The position numbers were made by a program, and so were the translations under genes. The notes beneath the pieces were generated by a model, which saw only the letters and a list, made by a program, of their open reading frames with translations, searched no databases and had not been told where the DNA came from. A DNA stretch of 64,000 nt from an uncultured Clostridium sp. (GTDB taxonomy: Bacteria > Bacillota > Clostridia > Clostridiales > Clostridiaceae), in NCBI GenBank assembly GCA_903789665.1, contig CAIFEX010000005.1:1-64000 (forward strand). Reading direction: 5' to 3'. Shown here piece after piece: positions 8,842 to 16,752 of the stretch (position 1 is its first letter; each line of letters begins with the position of its first letter).

Positions 8842-9612
8842 CTACCTCTTATCTGAATATTTTAATGCTTCTTTCTTCATATCTTTCTTCACCCCATCCG
8901 AGAGATCTTCACAAAAATATGTATCGGACAATTTTTCTATTATATCTGTATACGGAAAATCAACAAAAAATATTCGTTGAAATCTAAAATTGTTCAGTAG
9001 AACATTTAATTTCATTTGAAATTGTCTTAGAATATAAAAAAAGTCACTTTTTTTCATATTTTCAAATACATTATTAAGTACCATTTTGTTCTCATGGCAT
9101 ACCATAAAATATAAAATCCCGTTTCTCATCAATATAAATATATAACTTTCACTTTTTATTTTATTTCTGTAAGTTTCCCATATATAAAATTGAACCGGTA
9201 CTATTCCCTTAACGCAAAAGCCCGCGCTATGACACTCTTCTATTAATTTCCTGCTGTCATAGTTCATACAGAATACCATTATTTCCAGGCTATGTCTAAA
9301 GTGCCTGATTATTCTATAAGAAAACATTATATCATTCATTTTTTTAAATTTATTTTCAATTTCTTCTTCTATGATCCTGTATATATTCTTTCTGCCTACC
9401 TTAGGCAATGTCATGGACATCACATACACTTCTTCCCCATGTACCAATACAACCAGCTTCTTATTTCTCAAATTCACCTTGATCTCATTAACAGAAGTAA
9501 TATTTTTATTAATTTCTCCTGCATCAAACAGGCCAAGTGCAAAATTTTTACCTGGCATTTCCCTATATACCATGCCTCTATCATCCACTTCTAGAAATAC
9601 CTTATTGTACAT
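8842..9612 (-). CDS. PilM-like (GspL cytoplasmic-type) pilus protein
   Basis: 256-aa soluble protein. A segment near residue 65 (MSMTLPKVGRKNI) followed by a long helix resembles the PilM/GspL pattern in which a TLP motif precedes the first helix of the actin-like fold. It is about 100 residues shorter than typical PilM, and no clear ATP phosphate loops can be seen, so it may be a reduced, non-nucleotide-binding form. The ATG lies one base after the preceding stop codon; a TTG 21 bases upstream is less likely. Confidence 0.5.
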   Translation of the reverse strand: MYNKVFLEVDDRGMVYREMPGKNFALGLFDAGEINKNITSVNEIKVNLRNKKLVVLVHGEEVYVMSMTLPKVGRKNIYRIIEEEIENKFKKMNDIMFSYRIIRHFRHSLEIMVFCMNYDSRKLIEECHSAGFCVKGIVPVQFYIWETYRNKIKSESYIFILMRNGILYFMVCHENKMVLNNVFENMKKSDFFYILRQFQMKLNVLLNNFRFQRIFFVDFPYTDIIEKLSDTYFCEDLSDGVKKDMKKEALKYSDKR

Positions 9613-9613
9613 T

Positions 9614-10063
9614 TCACTCACACTCCCCGTCAAAAGAATAATCTACACAGCTATATAAAATTTTCCCCTTTTCAAATTTATATTCATAAATCTCCTCTTT
9701 ATAAAATTTTCCATCAAATATGTACACTGCTTTAAAACGATCCGCATTTTTATCATAATATATGAAACATTCTTCAAAATACAGTCTGACATCACCCAGA
9801 AAAGACATGCGTTCTTTTGGATTTTCTCCTTCACAATCTATATTTTCAATTATGTATTTATTCAATTCAGTCAAAAGATATTCTCTCTGTCTGCCTATTG
9901 CATCCACCTCAAGGCATTTATTGTAGCTCTTCAAATTATTTGATCTAATATTCATTTCCATACTATAACAGCCGAGGGAAATAAAAATACATATAAAACC
10001 TATAAGAATTACATATATCAGTATAAATCCCCTTCCAGCCTTTCTCTTTCCACTGCAAAACAT
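9614..10063 (-). CDS. Minor pilin-like protein lacking Glu5 (PilX/ComGG/GspK type)
   Basis: 149-aa protein with a short basic leader ending in GRG, followed by FILIYVILIGF, a class III signal-like hydrophobic helix. The usual glutamate at position +5 of the mature protein is replaced by Tyr. Loss of Glu5 is a known feature of tip pseudopilins such as GspK. It overlaps the previous gene by 46 bases, showing tight coupling. The C-terminal domain is not recognisable. Confidence 0.6.
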   Translation of the reverse strand: MFCSGKRKAGRGFILIYVILIGFICIFISLGCYSMEMNIRSNNLKSYNKCLEVDAIGRQREYLLTELNKYIIENIDCEGENPKERMSFLGDVRLYFEECFIYYDKNADRFKAVYIFDGKFYKEEIYEYKFEKGKILYSCVDYSFDGECE

Positions 10064-10515
10064 TTTTTATAAAAACTGCCTTTCCCCATATCTATGGATA
10101 TATAGAAAACTTTCCCGTTTTTCTCCACCTTAAAGTCCTTTATTCCCTTCAATATATTATTTAAAGTAGGGGAATTGCTGGAACCATAAGAAATTACAAT
10201 ACTATCCCCTTTATGCTTTTTTATATAATCATATCCTTCACCATCATATCTTTTTAAAATGATCATATTATTCTTTATATCTATATATTTAGCTTCTTTT
10301 ACCTGATGTCCTATTATCATAAAAGCTTCATTGACATAAAACAATTCCCTGCTGTAATCAATCTCTTCCCTGTGAAGCTTCATATATTTTGAAATAACTC
10401 TTATCTGCACTATGGTTATGGAAGCCACCAATGCCACAACTAAAAGCATCTCTATAATTGTAAAACCTTTTCTGCATTTCATTTTATTTTTAATAATTTC
10501 CCCTGTAGAATTCAT
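10018..10515 (-). CDS. Minor prepilin (PilW/ComGF type)
   Basis: Prepilin with the peptidase signature RKG/FTIIEM, including Glu5, and a roughly 20-residue hydrophobic helix. At 165 aa from this start it fits minor pilins. The ATG at 10515 is six bases after AAGGTGG and lies inside the end of the previous gene; an inner ATG at 10482 with a shorter leader is an alternative. It is part of an overlapping chain of prepilin genes. Confidence 0.7.
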   Translation of the reverse strand: MNSTGEIIKNKMKCRKGFTIIEMLLVVALVASITIVQIRVISKYMKLHREEIDYSRELFYVNEAFMIIGHQVKEAKYIDIKNNMIILKRYDGEGYDYIKKHKGDSIVISYGSSNSPTLNNILKGIKDFKVEKNGKVFYISIDMGKGSFYKKCFAVERERLEGDLY

Positions 10516-10951
10516 ATTTATCCACCTTGACATCTCCATATATTTTTCCATAAAACTGCAGATCTATCTTCAGCACCTCCCCTGCTGCAATGTTTAAAAT
10601 AATATAAGGCTCCCCTGAAGGTTTCACACTGGAAAACAAACCATAGAGTTTTACTTTTTCAATATCTTCAGACTTCAGATTGCGGCAGTCCAAATATACC
10701 CTGCCTTCTTCATGCAAATTCAGAATATCTTCATAGCTGAAATTACATCTCACATTATTTTTTATGTATTCCATAATCAACGTATACCTATCTGCATCTT
10801 CATTGTAATTTTTAATTTTAACAGCATTTATCTGTATATAAAGGGCCGTCATAAACAATAGTGAAAAAACCGCTATGCTGCACAGTACCTCTATTAAGGT
10901 AAAACCTTTCACTGCAGTGTGAATTGTGTTGTATTCCCCCTTTTTGTGCAT
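10490..10951 (-). CDS. Minor prepilin (PilV/ComGE type)
   Basis: 153-aa prepilin with leader ending VKG and mature start FTLIEVL, containing Glu5, followed by a hydrophobic helix to about residue 37. The ATG overlaps the previous stop codon (TGATG), indicating translational coupling. An upstream reading-frame extension to 10999 would lie within the preceding gene and is unlikely. Confidence 0.72.
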   Translation of the reverse strand: MHKKGEYNTIHTAVKGFTLIEVLCSIAVFSLLFMTALYIQINAVKIKNYNEDADRYTLIMEYIKNNVRCNFSYEDILNLHEEGRVYLDCRNLKSEDIEKVKLYGLFSSVKPSGEPYIILNIAAGEVLKIDLQFYGKIYGDVKVDKYEFYRGNY

Positions 10952-11403
10952 CAATATTTTATTTCCACATAAGCGGTTCCCACACACATAGTTAAACAAT
11001 GGACTTCTTCCCTTCTATCCTTAAACTTTATACTGCAGGCGTCCTGTGTGATCCCACGGCTGTCTATTTCTATCTTGTTATCATTTCTCACTTTATTCAG
11101 TGTAAAGCCTTCAGGCAATTTCATATAGAATATTTCATTCAAATTTACATTAAAAGTCATGCTTTCACTGCTTTGATCAAAATAAATGTAACCCCCTTCT
11201 CCTCTGCTGTCCCTGCAGTAGGTTTTGGATTTATTTATAAAATTCACAATATTATTCTCGGTTAAATCCACATCTATGTCATTGGTAATCTTGTTATAGA
11301 ACCCTAAGGTAATCAAGCTAAAACTAAATATTATATAAAATATGCTTATAGTGAGAGTCAGTTCCAGCAGTGTAAAACCTCTTGATTTAACCTTTGATAT
11401 CAT
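10951..11403 (-). CDS. Minor prepilin (GspH/FimT/ComGD type)
   Basis: About 150-aa prepilin with leader ending SRG and mature start FTLLELT (Glu5 present). The ATG at 11403 gives a nine-residue leader, typical of the class; an ATG at 11448 would overlap the main pilin gene. It directly follows the main pilin gene. The C-terminal part is beta-rich, like GspH/FimT minor pilins. Confidence 0.72.
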   Translation of the reverse strand: MISKVKSRGFTLLELTLTISIFYIIFSFSLITLGFYNKITNDIDVDLTENNIVNFINKSKTYCRDSRGEGGYIYFDQSSESMTFNVNLNEIFYMKLPEGFTLNKVRNDNKIEIDSRGITQDACSIKFKDRREEVHCLTMCVGTAYVEIKY

Positions 11404-11410
11404 AAAACTG

Positions 11411-11827
11411 CTATTCACCGGAAGTATTTTTAGGAAATATCTGGTCATTTCCTTTTCTTACCTTATATGAATTATTTGCGGCATCAATTTCCAAAACATA
11501 TGTATCGCTGTCACTTTCATAACTTATGTTGATAAGCTGATCGCTGCCTCCGGATTCAATGCTGGCTCCTCCAGCAGAAGTGAGATTTGATATACAGCTC
11601 CGTACATCTTCTTCATTGAAACTTCCGTCATTATCACCGTAGCTTGCCATAGCCGCCGTTTCTATCTGCTTAGCCGTATTAATTGCCTTTGCAGTTTTTG
11701 CCTTGTTCTGATAAGCAGAAAATTTAGGAACTAAAAATCCCAAAAGCACCAGAATTATGGCAACCACTAACATGAGTTCTATAAGAGTAAATCCTTTTTT
11801 CTTTTTGCGTTTAAATTTTTCCATCAT
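11411..11827 (-). CDS. Main type IV pilin / ComGC-like prepilin
   Basis: 138-aa prepilin with a strongly basic leader (FKRKKKKG), cleavage before FTLIELM and a canonical hydrophobic helix. The mature domain starts with an Ala/Lys-rich helix (AKAINTAKQIE) as in major pilins. GAAGG is spaced ten bases from the ATG ATG at 11827; a TTG at 11848 overlaps the SD and was rejected. It is the first pilin after pilB and pilC, so it is the likely major subunit of this locus. Confidence 0.85.
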   Translation of the reverse strand: MMEKFKRKKKKGFTLIELMLVVAIILVLLGFLVPKFSAYQNKAKTAKAINTAKQIETAAMASYGDNDGSFNEEDVRSCISNLTSAGGASIESGGSDQLINISYESDSDTYVLEIDAANNSYKVRKGNDQIFPKNTSGE

Positions 11828-11862
11828 TATTAAACTACCTTCTTTCAATTTTTATTTAAAGA

Positions 11863-13062
11863 CTATAATGTAGAATCCATTATGCTAAATATTGGCATAA
11901 GTGCAGATATAATAAATATACCCACAAATAATGACAGGCATATTATTATGAGAGGCTCCACAATTTTAGTCATTTTTTTTAAATACCTATCTAGTTTACT
12001 GCCAAACAGCTGTTCCAATTTTAAAAACATACCATCCATATTTCCCGTGTCTTCGCCGGTTTTAACAAGGGACAAAAACAATTTGTCATCTATTCCTGCC
12101 CTTTTTAAAGCTCCGCATACATCTTCACCTCCTTCTATATATTTTATTGACTCTTCAATTTTACCCGACAGGATATTATTCCCCAGCAATTCACCGGTAA
12201 TTTTAAGCGAATCAATTATATTTACCCCCGAACTGGTGAGTATGGCCATGGAAGAACAAATTTTAAAGATCGTAAGATCACTGAAAACCTTATTAAAATA
12301 GGGTATTCTGATTTTTATATTCTCTACAGCATTGACCACTTTGGATTTTTTGCGAAACCTGCAGTATACAATACAAATAAGAACAAACGCCCCCAAAATT
12401 TGCAGACAATGATCTCCAAGGAACTGACAACTGAACATGACAATTTTGGTTAAAGCAGGGACTTCACCTCCATTGGAAATTATGATGTCGATGAATTGAG
12501 GCACTATATCAATCATCAGAAACAATAGAATAAATACTGAAACCGCCAATGTCACTGCAGGATATATGAGAGAAGTTTTTATTGAAGATATAACGCTGTA
12601 ACATTTTTCGTAATATTCAGATAATTTTTTGAATATTTCATCCAGTCTGCCTGATTCTTCACCTACTTTGACCATATTTATCATAAATACGGGAAATGCA
12701 TGTTTGAACTGAGCCATGCTCTCATATAGGTTTTTTCCCTTTATTACTTCTTCCTTCACAGCTTTTAGAATATATTTTGCAGAACTTGTGCCATACTGAT
12801 TTTCCAGCTCATCAAATACCTTAGACACGGGTATTCCAGCACTCAGCATAATACTCAGCTGGCTGCACAGCACACTTATATCCATCATATTGGGCTTCTT
12901 AAAAAATATCTTTCTGTGACTTTTTACAATACTTCGATCATATATATAATATCCCTTTTCCTTCAGGGAAGATTTCAATTCAACGAACTCATATCCCTCA
13001 CATCTGCCCCTGACTTTCTCACCTTGTATATTTATTGCACTGTACCTTACTATGGTATTCAC
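11863..13062 (-). CDS. pilC: Type IV pilus / type II secretion platform protein PilC (GspF)
   Basis: Inner-membrane platform protein that couples the assembly ATPase to pilin insertion. About 399 aa with two GspF domains (about residues 65-185 and 265-390) and three membrane helices; the segment GIPVSKVFDELE and the repeat-like VGEESGRLDE / TGEDTGNMDG are characteristic. Coordinates use the GTG at 13062, but that GTG is part of the SD AAAGGAGGTG; the codon correctly spaced from the SD is ATA at 13053. The upstream GTG at 13083 lies inside pilB. Confidence 0.9.
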   Translation of the reverse strand: MNTIVRYSAINIQGEKVRGRCEGYEFVELKSSLKEKGYYIYDRSIVKSHRKIFFKKPNMMDISVLCSQLSIMLSAGIPVSKVFDELENQYGTSSAKYILKAVKEEVIKGKNLYESMAQFKHAFPVFMINMVKVGEESGRLDEIFKKLSEYYEKCYSVISSIKTSLIYPAVTLAVSVFILLFLMIDIVPQFIDIIISNGGEVPALTKIVMFSCQFLGDHCLQILGAFVLICIVYCRFRKKSKVVNAVENIKIRIPYFNKVFSDLTIFKICSSMAILTSSGVNIIDSLKITGELLGNNILSGKIEESIKYIEGGEDVCGALKRAGIDDKLFLSLVKTGEDTGNMDGMFLKLEQLFGSKLDRYLKKMTKIVEPLIIICLSLFVGIFIISALMPIFSIMDSTL

Positions 13063-13073
13063 CTCCTTTTTTG

Positions 13074-14570
13074 TTACGGGCACACCCTCAGAAATTCCCC
13101 ATAAGTAGTAACACCTGATTTAACAAGTTTCATGCAATTTTCCCTCATGGAAGCCCTGCCCAACTCTTTAATATTGTCCTCAAAATTCAATCTGTCATTT
13201 TTGAAAAAGTTCATTATTTCCCCGTTTCCATATGATATTTCATATATCACCGTCCTGCCCCTGTATGATTTATAATTACACCTCTCACATCCCTCTCCCC
13301 TGTACAGAACCTGTCCGGAAGACAATTTCAATTTTTTAATTTCCTCGGAAGAGGGGACATACTCTACCCTGCAATAAGGGCATATTTTCCTAACCAATTT
13401 CTGAGATATCACACCTATGAGTGCATCTTGTATAAAATATTCTGGAACACCCATGTCCTTGAGTCTTATCACAGATTCGGCCGAACTATTCGTATGAAGC
13501 GTACTTATTACCAAATGTCCTGTCACCGCAGCCCTTACTGCCATATGTGCCGTTTCCTCATCTCTTATCTCTCCAAGCATTATGACATCGGGATCCTGGC
13601 GCAATGTGCTTCTGAGACCAAGAGCAAAATCAAGCCCTGTCTTTAAATTGACATTTACCTGGTTCACTCCCTCCAGAGTGTATTCCACAGGATCTTCTAT
13701 ACTTACTATATTTTTTTCTCTGGCATCTATATTGCTTATCATAGAATAAACAGTAGTGGTTTTGCCACTTCCAGTCGGGCCTGTCACCAAAATAAGGCCC
13801 GAACTCCTGTTTAGCATGTTCTTTATTTTTTCTTCATCTTTTCTTGAAAACCCCAGTTTGTTCAAATCCTCTATTTTGTCATCTCTGTACAAAATTCTCA
13901 AGACCAATTTCTCGCCGTATATAGTTGGAAGAGTGGAGACCCTGATATCATAGTCAAATTTTCCCCTCGTATATTTCACTTTTCCATCCTGGGGAAGCCT
14001 TTTTTCAGCTATATCCATCTGGGCCATTATCTTTATCCTCGTACACAGTAAAGGATATACAGCCGTGGATATTCTTATGTACTCGTGTATGATTCCATCT
14101 ATCCTCATCCTTATAGCTGCATCTTCCTGGAAAGGCTCTATATGCAGATCACTGGCTCTTTCATCTATGGCCTTATTTATAATATAATTGGCTGCTTTTA
14201 TTACCGGAGAGTTCTGAAATCTATATCTGTCCGAAATATTTTCCGCTGTCAACTGTGAAACACTTTCATTTTCCTTTATGTCTTTCAATGCATGGTTTAA
14301 ATTCTCCTTGCAATAATAGGTGTTTATCAAATCATGTATTTTTTTCCTATGAGATTTTACAAATTCCAATTCAACACCCAATATAAACTTCAATTCCTCC
14401 ACTAAAGTGACATCCGGAATCTCATCTACGGCTACAATAACCTTGCCATTGACCCGTCTCAATGCAATGAGGCAATTATCCCGGGCTATTTCCTCGGGTA
14501 TTTTCCTGACTATGTCAGGCTCTAATGAAATATCTTCCATATTTACTTTTTCCATTTTGGCAGAAAACAT
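13074..14570 (-). CDS. pilB: Type IV pilus assembly ATPase PilB (GspE)
   Basis: Hexameric extension ATPase. 498 aa: a GspE N-terminal domain (residues 1-100), a catalytic core with Walker A GPTGSGKT at 264-271, an Asp box around IEDPVEY, Walker B near LGEIRD and a His box at STLHTNSSAES. A zinc-binding tetracysteine is present (Cys397/400 and Cys428/431). The SD AGAGGAAATAAG fits the ATG. First gene of the pilus cluster; no PilT retraction ATPase or prepilin peptidase is nearby. Confidence 0.95.
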   Translation of the reverse strand: MFSAKMEKVNMEDISLEPDIVRKIPEEIARDNCLIALRRVNGKVIVAVDEIPDVTLVEELKFILGVELEFVKSHRKKIHDLINTYYCKENLNHALKDIKENESVSQLTAENISDRYRFQNSPVIKAANYIINKAIDERASDLHIEPFQEDAAIRMRIDGIIHEYIRISTAVYPLLCTRIKIMAQMDIAEKRLPQDGKVKYTRGKFDYDIRVSTLPTIYGEKLVLRILYRDDKIEDLNKLGFSRKDEEKIKNMLNRSSGLILVTGPTGSGKTTTVYSMISNIDAREKNIVSIEDPVEYTLEGVNQVNVNLKTGLDFALGLRSTLRQDPDVIMLGEIRDEETAHMAVRAAVTGHLVISTLHTNSSAESVIRLKDMGVPEYFIQDALIGVISQKLVRKICPYCRVEYVPSSEEIKKLKLSSGQVLYRGEGCERCNYKSYRGRTVIYEISYGNGEIMNFFKNDRLNFEDNIKELGRASMRENCMKLVKSGVTTYGEFLRVCP

Positions 14571-14605
14571 CTTATTTCCTCTCTTTTCATAATATTGATA
14601 TTCAG

Positions 14606-14636
14606 ATTATATCCCAATAAAATATTTTCTAATCAA
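14606..14636 (-). promoter_or_regulatory. Candidate promoter for the pilus cluster
   Basis: TATAAT (14606-14611) with TTGATT (14631-14636) 19 bases upstream, partly inside the end of the lipoprotein gene. The spacing is longer than ideal. Confidence 0.4.
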
Positions 14637-15703
14637 TTACGGCCAAAATAAATATTATATATTCCCTCATGATCCGATATGATATTCACAGATCCATCAC
14701 TCGGATCATACATAAATACATCCTGACCATTTTCTGCACCGCCAGTACCCGCAAAATACACTTTTCCGTTTTTACCCTGAACTATGCCGCCGTACCTGGA
14801 AACATCTTTGGGGAAATCGTAGGTTATTCTTGAAACTTCAATTTCCTCCTGTGAAAATTTATAAACCGAATCGGCATTTCCCTCGTCTTTTCCTATAAAA
14901 AATATACATTTATTTTTACTGTCTGCTGCAGAAACGTATATTTGTCCGATTTCGTCGCTTAAAAATTGAAATTTCCCGGTTTTATGATTGTAATAGTACA
15001 AATTCGATTCACTGCCGTTTTGCAGCAAAATAAGCAGGTTGCTTCCTGCAGCGGCAAAATAAGTGCAATATCCACCCATGTCACTTAAATACACCTGCTC
15101 TCTGTCCTTGTTAAAATCATATAGATATATTGCATCAGAATTCTTCTTTCCCTCCATGCTCCCGTAGTATATTATCCTGTGATCATCCAGCCACTGATAC
15201 AAATTTCCCGAAACCAAAACTTTGGATTTAAGTTTTATGTATTTCTTGCTTTCCAAACCATATACCTTCATACCCTGTGCACTGCCCAAAGAAGAATTTT
15301 CATAGACCCTGCAGGCAATTTTATCTCCTCCAGGACTCATTTTTATATCCTTTGCAGCAAAAAAATCTTTAATTTCACTTTTTACTCCCCTATGCAATAT
15401 AACGATCCTGCTGCCATTTTTTTCAGTTCCGCCTTCATTAACCAGGTAAACATAGACTGATTTCTGCACATTATATGCCAAATCCAAAATGTTATTACCG
15501 GAAGTTTTTTCTTTAATCAATCTATCGCCTTTTATATCAAATATATTTCCTCCATTATTCTTATTTTCAATCACCATAACATCAGAATGTGCAGGTATTT
15601 TTAAGCTTTTATCCCCATATCCATCTCTGGCAGTACACCCGCCAAATGTAAAAATACTTAAAAATACCGCCGCACAGAATATTATTTTCATGAAAACTTT
15701 CAT
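14633..15703 (-). CDS. Lipoprotein with predicted beta-propeller fold
   Basis: 356-aa exported lipoprotein: signal peptide with lipobox FGGC, lipidated Cys at residue 23, then repeating beta-strand units with motifs such as YLYDFNKDREQVYLS and MYDPSDGSVNIIS, as in TolB/WD40-type six-bladed propellers (DUF5050-like). The ATG overlaps the dapF stop (TAATG). The function is unknown; its position before the pilus genes may be incidental or may indicate a surface role. Confidence 0.7.
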   Translation of the reverse strand: MKVFMKIIFCAAVFLSIFTFGGCTARDGYGDKSLKIPAHSDVMVIENKNNGGNIFDIKGDRLIKEKTSGNNILDLAYNVQKSVYVYLVNEGGTEKNGSRIVILHRGVKSEIKDFFAAKDIKMSPGGDKIACRVYENSSLGSAQGMKVYGLESKKYIKLKSKVLVSGNLYQWLDDHRIIYYGSMEGKKNSDAIYLYDFNKDREQVYLSDMGGYCTYFAAAGSNLLILLQNGSESNLYYYNHKTGKFQFLSDEIGQIYVSAADSKNKCIFFIGKDEGNADSVYKFSQEEIEVSRITYDFPKDVSRYGGIVQGKNGKVYFAGTGGAENGQDVFMYDPSDGSVNIISDHEGIYNIYFGRN

Positions 15704-16524
15704 TAAATATCATATTCTCCTTTAAAGCAAATCTCCGCAAGGCCTGTCATAAACACACTTCTTCCCTTTATTTCAACCCATATATTTCCGCCAGGCACCT
15801 TGACTTTAACCTTTTTACCTGTCAAATTCAATTTATTTGCAGCCGCGACACAGGCACAGCTTCCCGTACCACAGGCCAGAGTAGGTCCCGCCCCTCTTTC
15901 CCAGGTTTTCACCTCGATATTATTTTTATCTAAAATTTCACAGAAATTAACATTTGTACCCTGAGGAAAAACGGGACATTTTTCTATCGACTTCCCCTCT
16001 TCTACATGATATTTTTCAAGCTCTCCAAATATAACTGTATGTGGTACTCCCATGAACAGTGAAGTGATCTTGTAGTTCTTTCCATTGATTTCTATTTGCT
16101 TATCTACAATTTCGTCTGCAAACCTGGCAGGAATTTCACGGGGCTTAAAGGACGGAGTTCCCATATTCACAGTAATTCTTTCAACTCCACTCTTTCCTAT
16201 ATCCAAAAAGACTTCTTTTACCCCATCCCCCGTTTCTATTTTTACGACAGAGTCCCTTACTATATCATTTTCCCATATATACTTTGCAAAACATCTTATG
16301 CCGTTTCCACACATAGAAGCATTGGATCCATCCGAATTAATTATTACCATCTTGATCTGGGCAATATTGCTCTTCCTAATTATCAATACGCCGTCTCCTC
16401 CTATCCCAAAATGCCTGTTACAAAGTTTTATTCCAAGCTCACTTTCCCTACCTAAAAATTCATTTCCTCTATCGTCAATAACTACAAAATCATTTCCGCT
16501 TCCCTGCATTTTAGTAAATTTCAT
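15703..16524 (-). CDS. dapF: Diaminopimelate epimerase
   Basis: Converts LL- to meso-diaminopimelate for lysine and peptidoglycan synthesis. 273 aa, normal length. Both catalytic cysteines are present: Cys72 in ASMCGNGIR and Cys218 in LACGTGSC. Divergent from rqcH; overlaps the lipoprotein start by one base. Confidence 0.97.
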   Translation of the reverse strand: MKFTKMQGSGNDFVVIDDRGNEFLGRESELGIKLCNRHFGIGGDGVLIIRKSNIAQIKMVIINSDGSNASMCGNGIRCFAKYIWENDIVRDSVVKIETGDGVKEVFLDIGKSGVERITVNMGTPSFKPREIPARFADEIVDKQIEINGKNYKITSLFMGVPHTVIFGELEKYHVEEGKSIEKCPVFPQGTNVNFCEILDKNNIEVKTWERGAGPTLACGTGSCACVAAANKLNLTGKKVKVKVPGGNIWVEIKGRSVFMTGLAEICFKGEYDI

Positions 16525-16645
16525 ATTATAACTTTCATCCCCTCGTAGAATTTCACATTTGAATTAAGTTTACTACTGCATTAATCTTTTATCAATAATC
16601 AACTCATACCGGCATCGGCAGAATTTTTCCAGGTAACTTTATTTA

Positions 16646-16674
16646 ATAAATTTTAGATGATATAATTTATCAGA
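16646..16674 (+). promoter_or_regulatory. Candidate promoter for rqcH
   Basis: TTTATT, a 17-base spacer, then TATAAT near 16669-16674, preceded by TGA (extended -10). It lies in the 228-base divergent spacer between dapF and rqcH. Confidence 0.5.
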
Positions 16675-16752
16675 GTACTGCCGTCATAATTTTTAAATTA
16701 AAGTTCAAGAAACAGACATTTGATACAGAAAACAAATAGAAAGGATGATACT

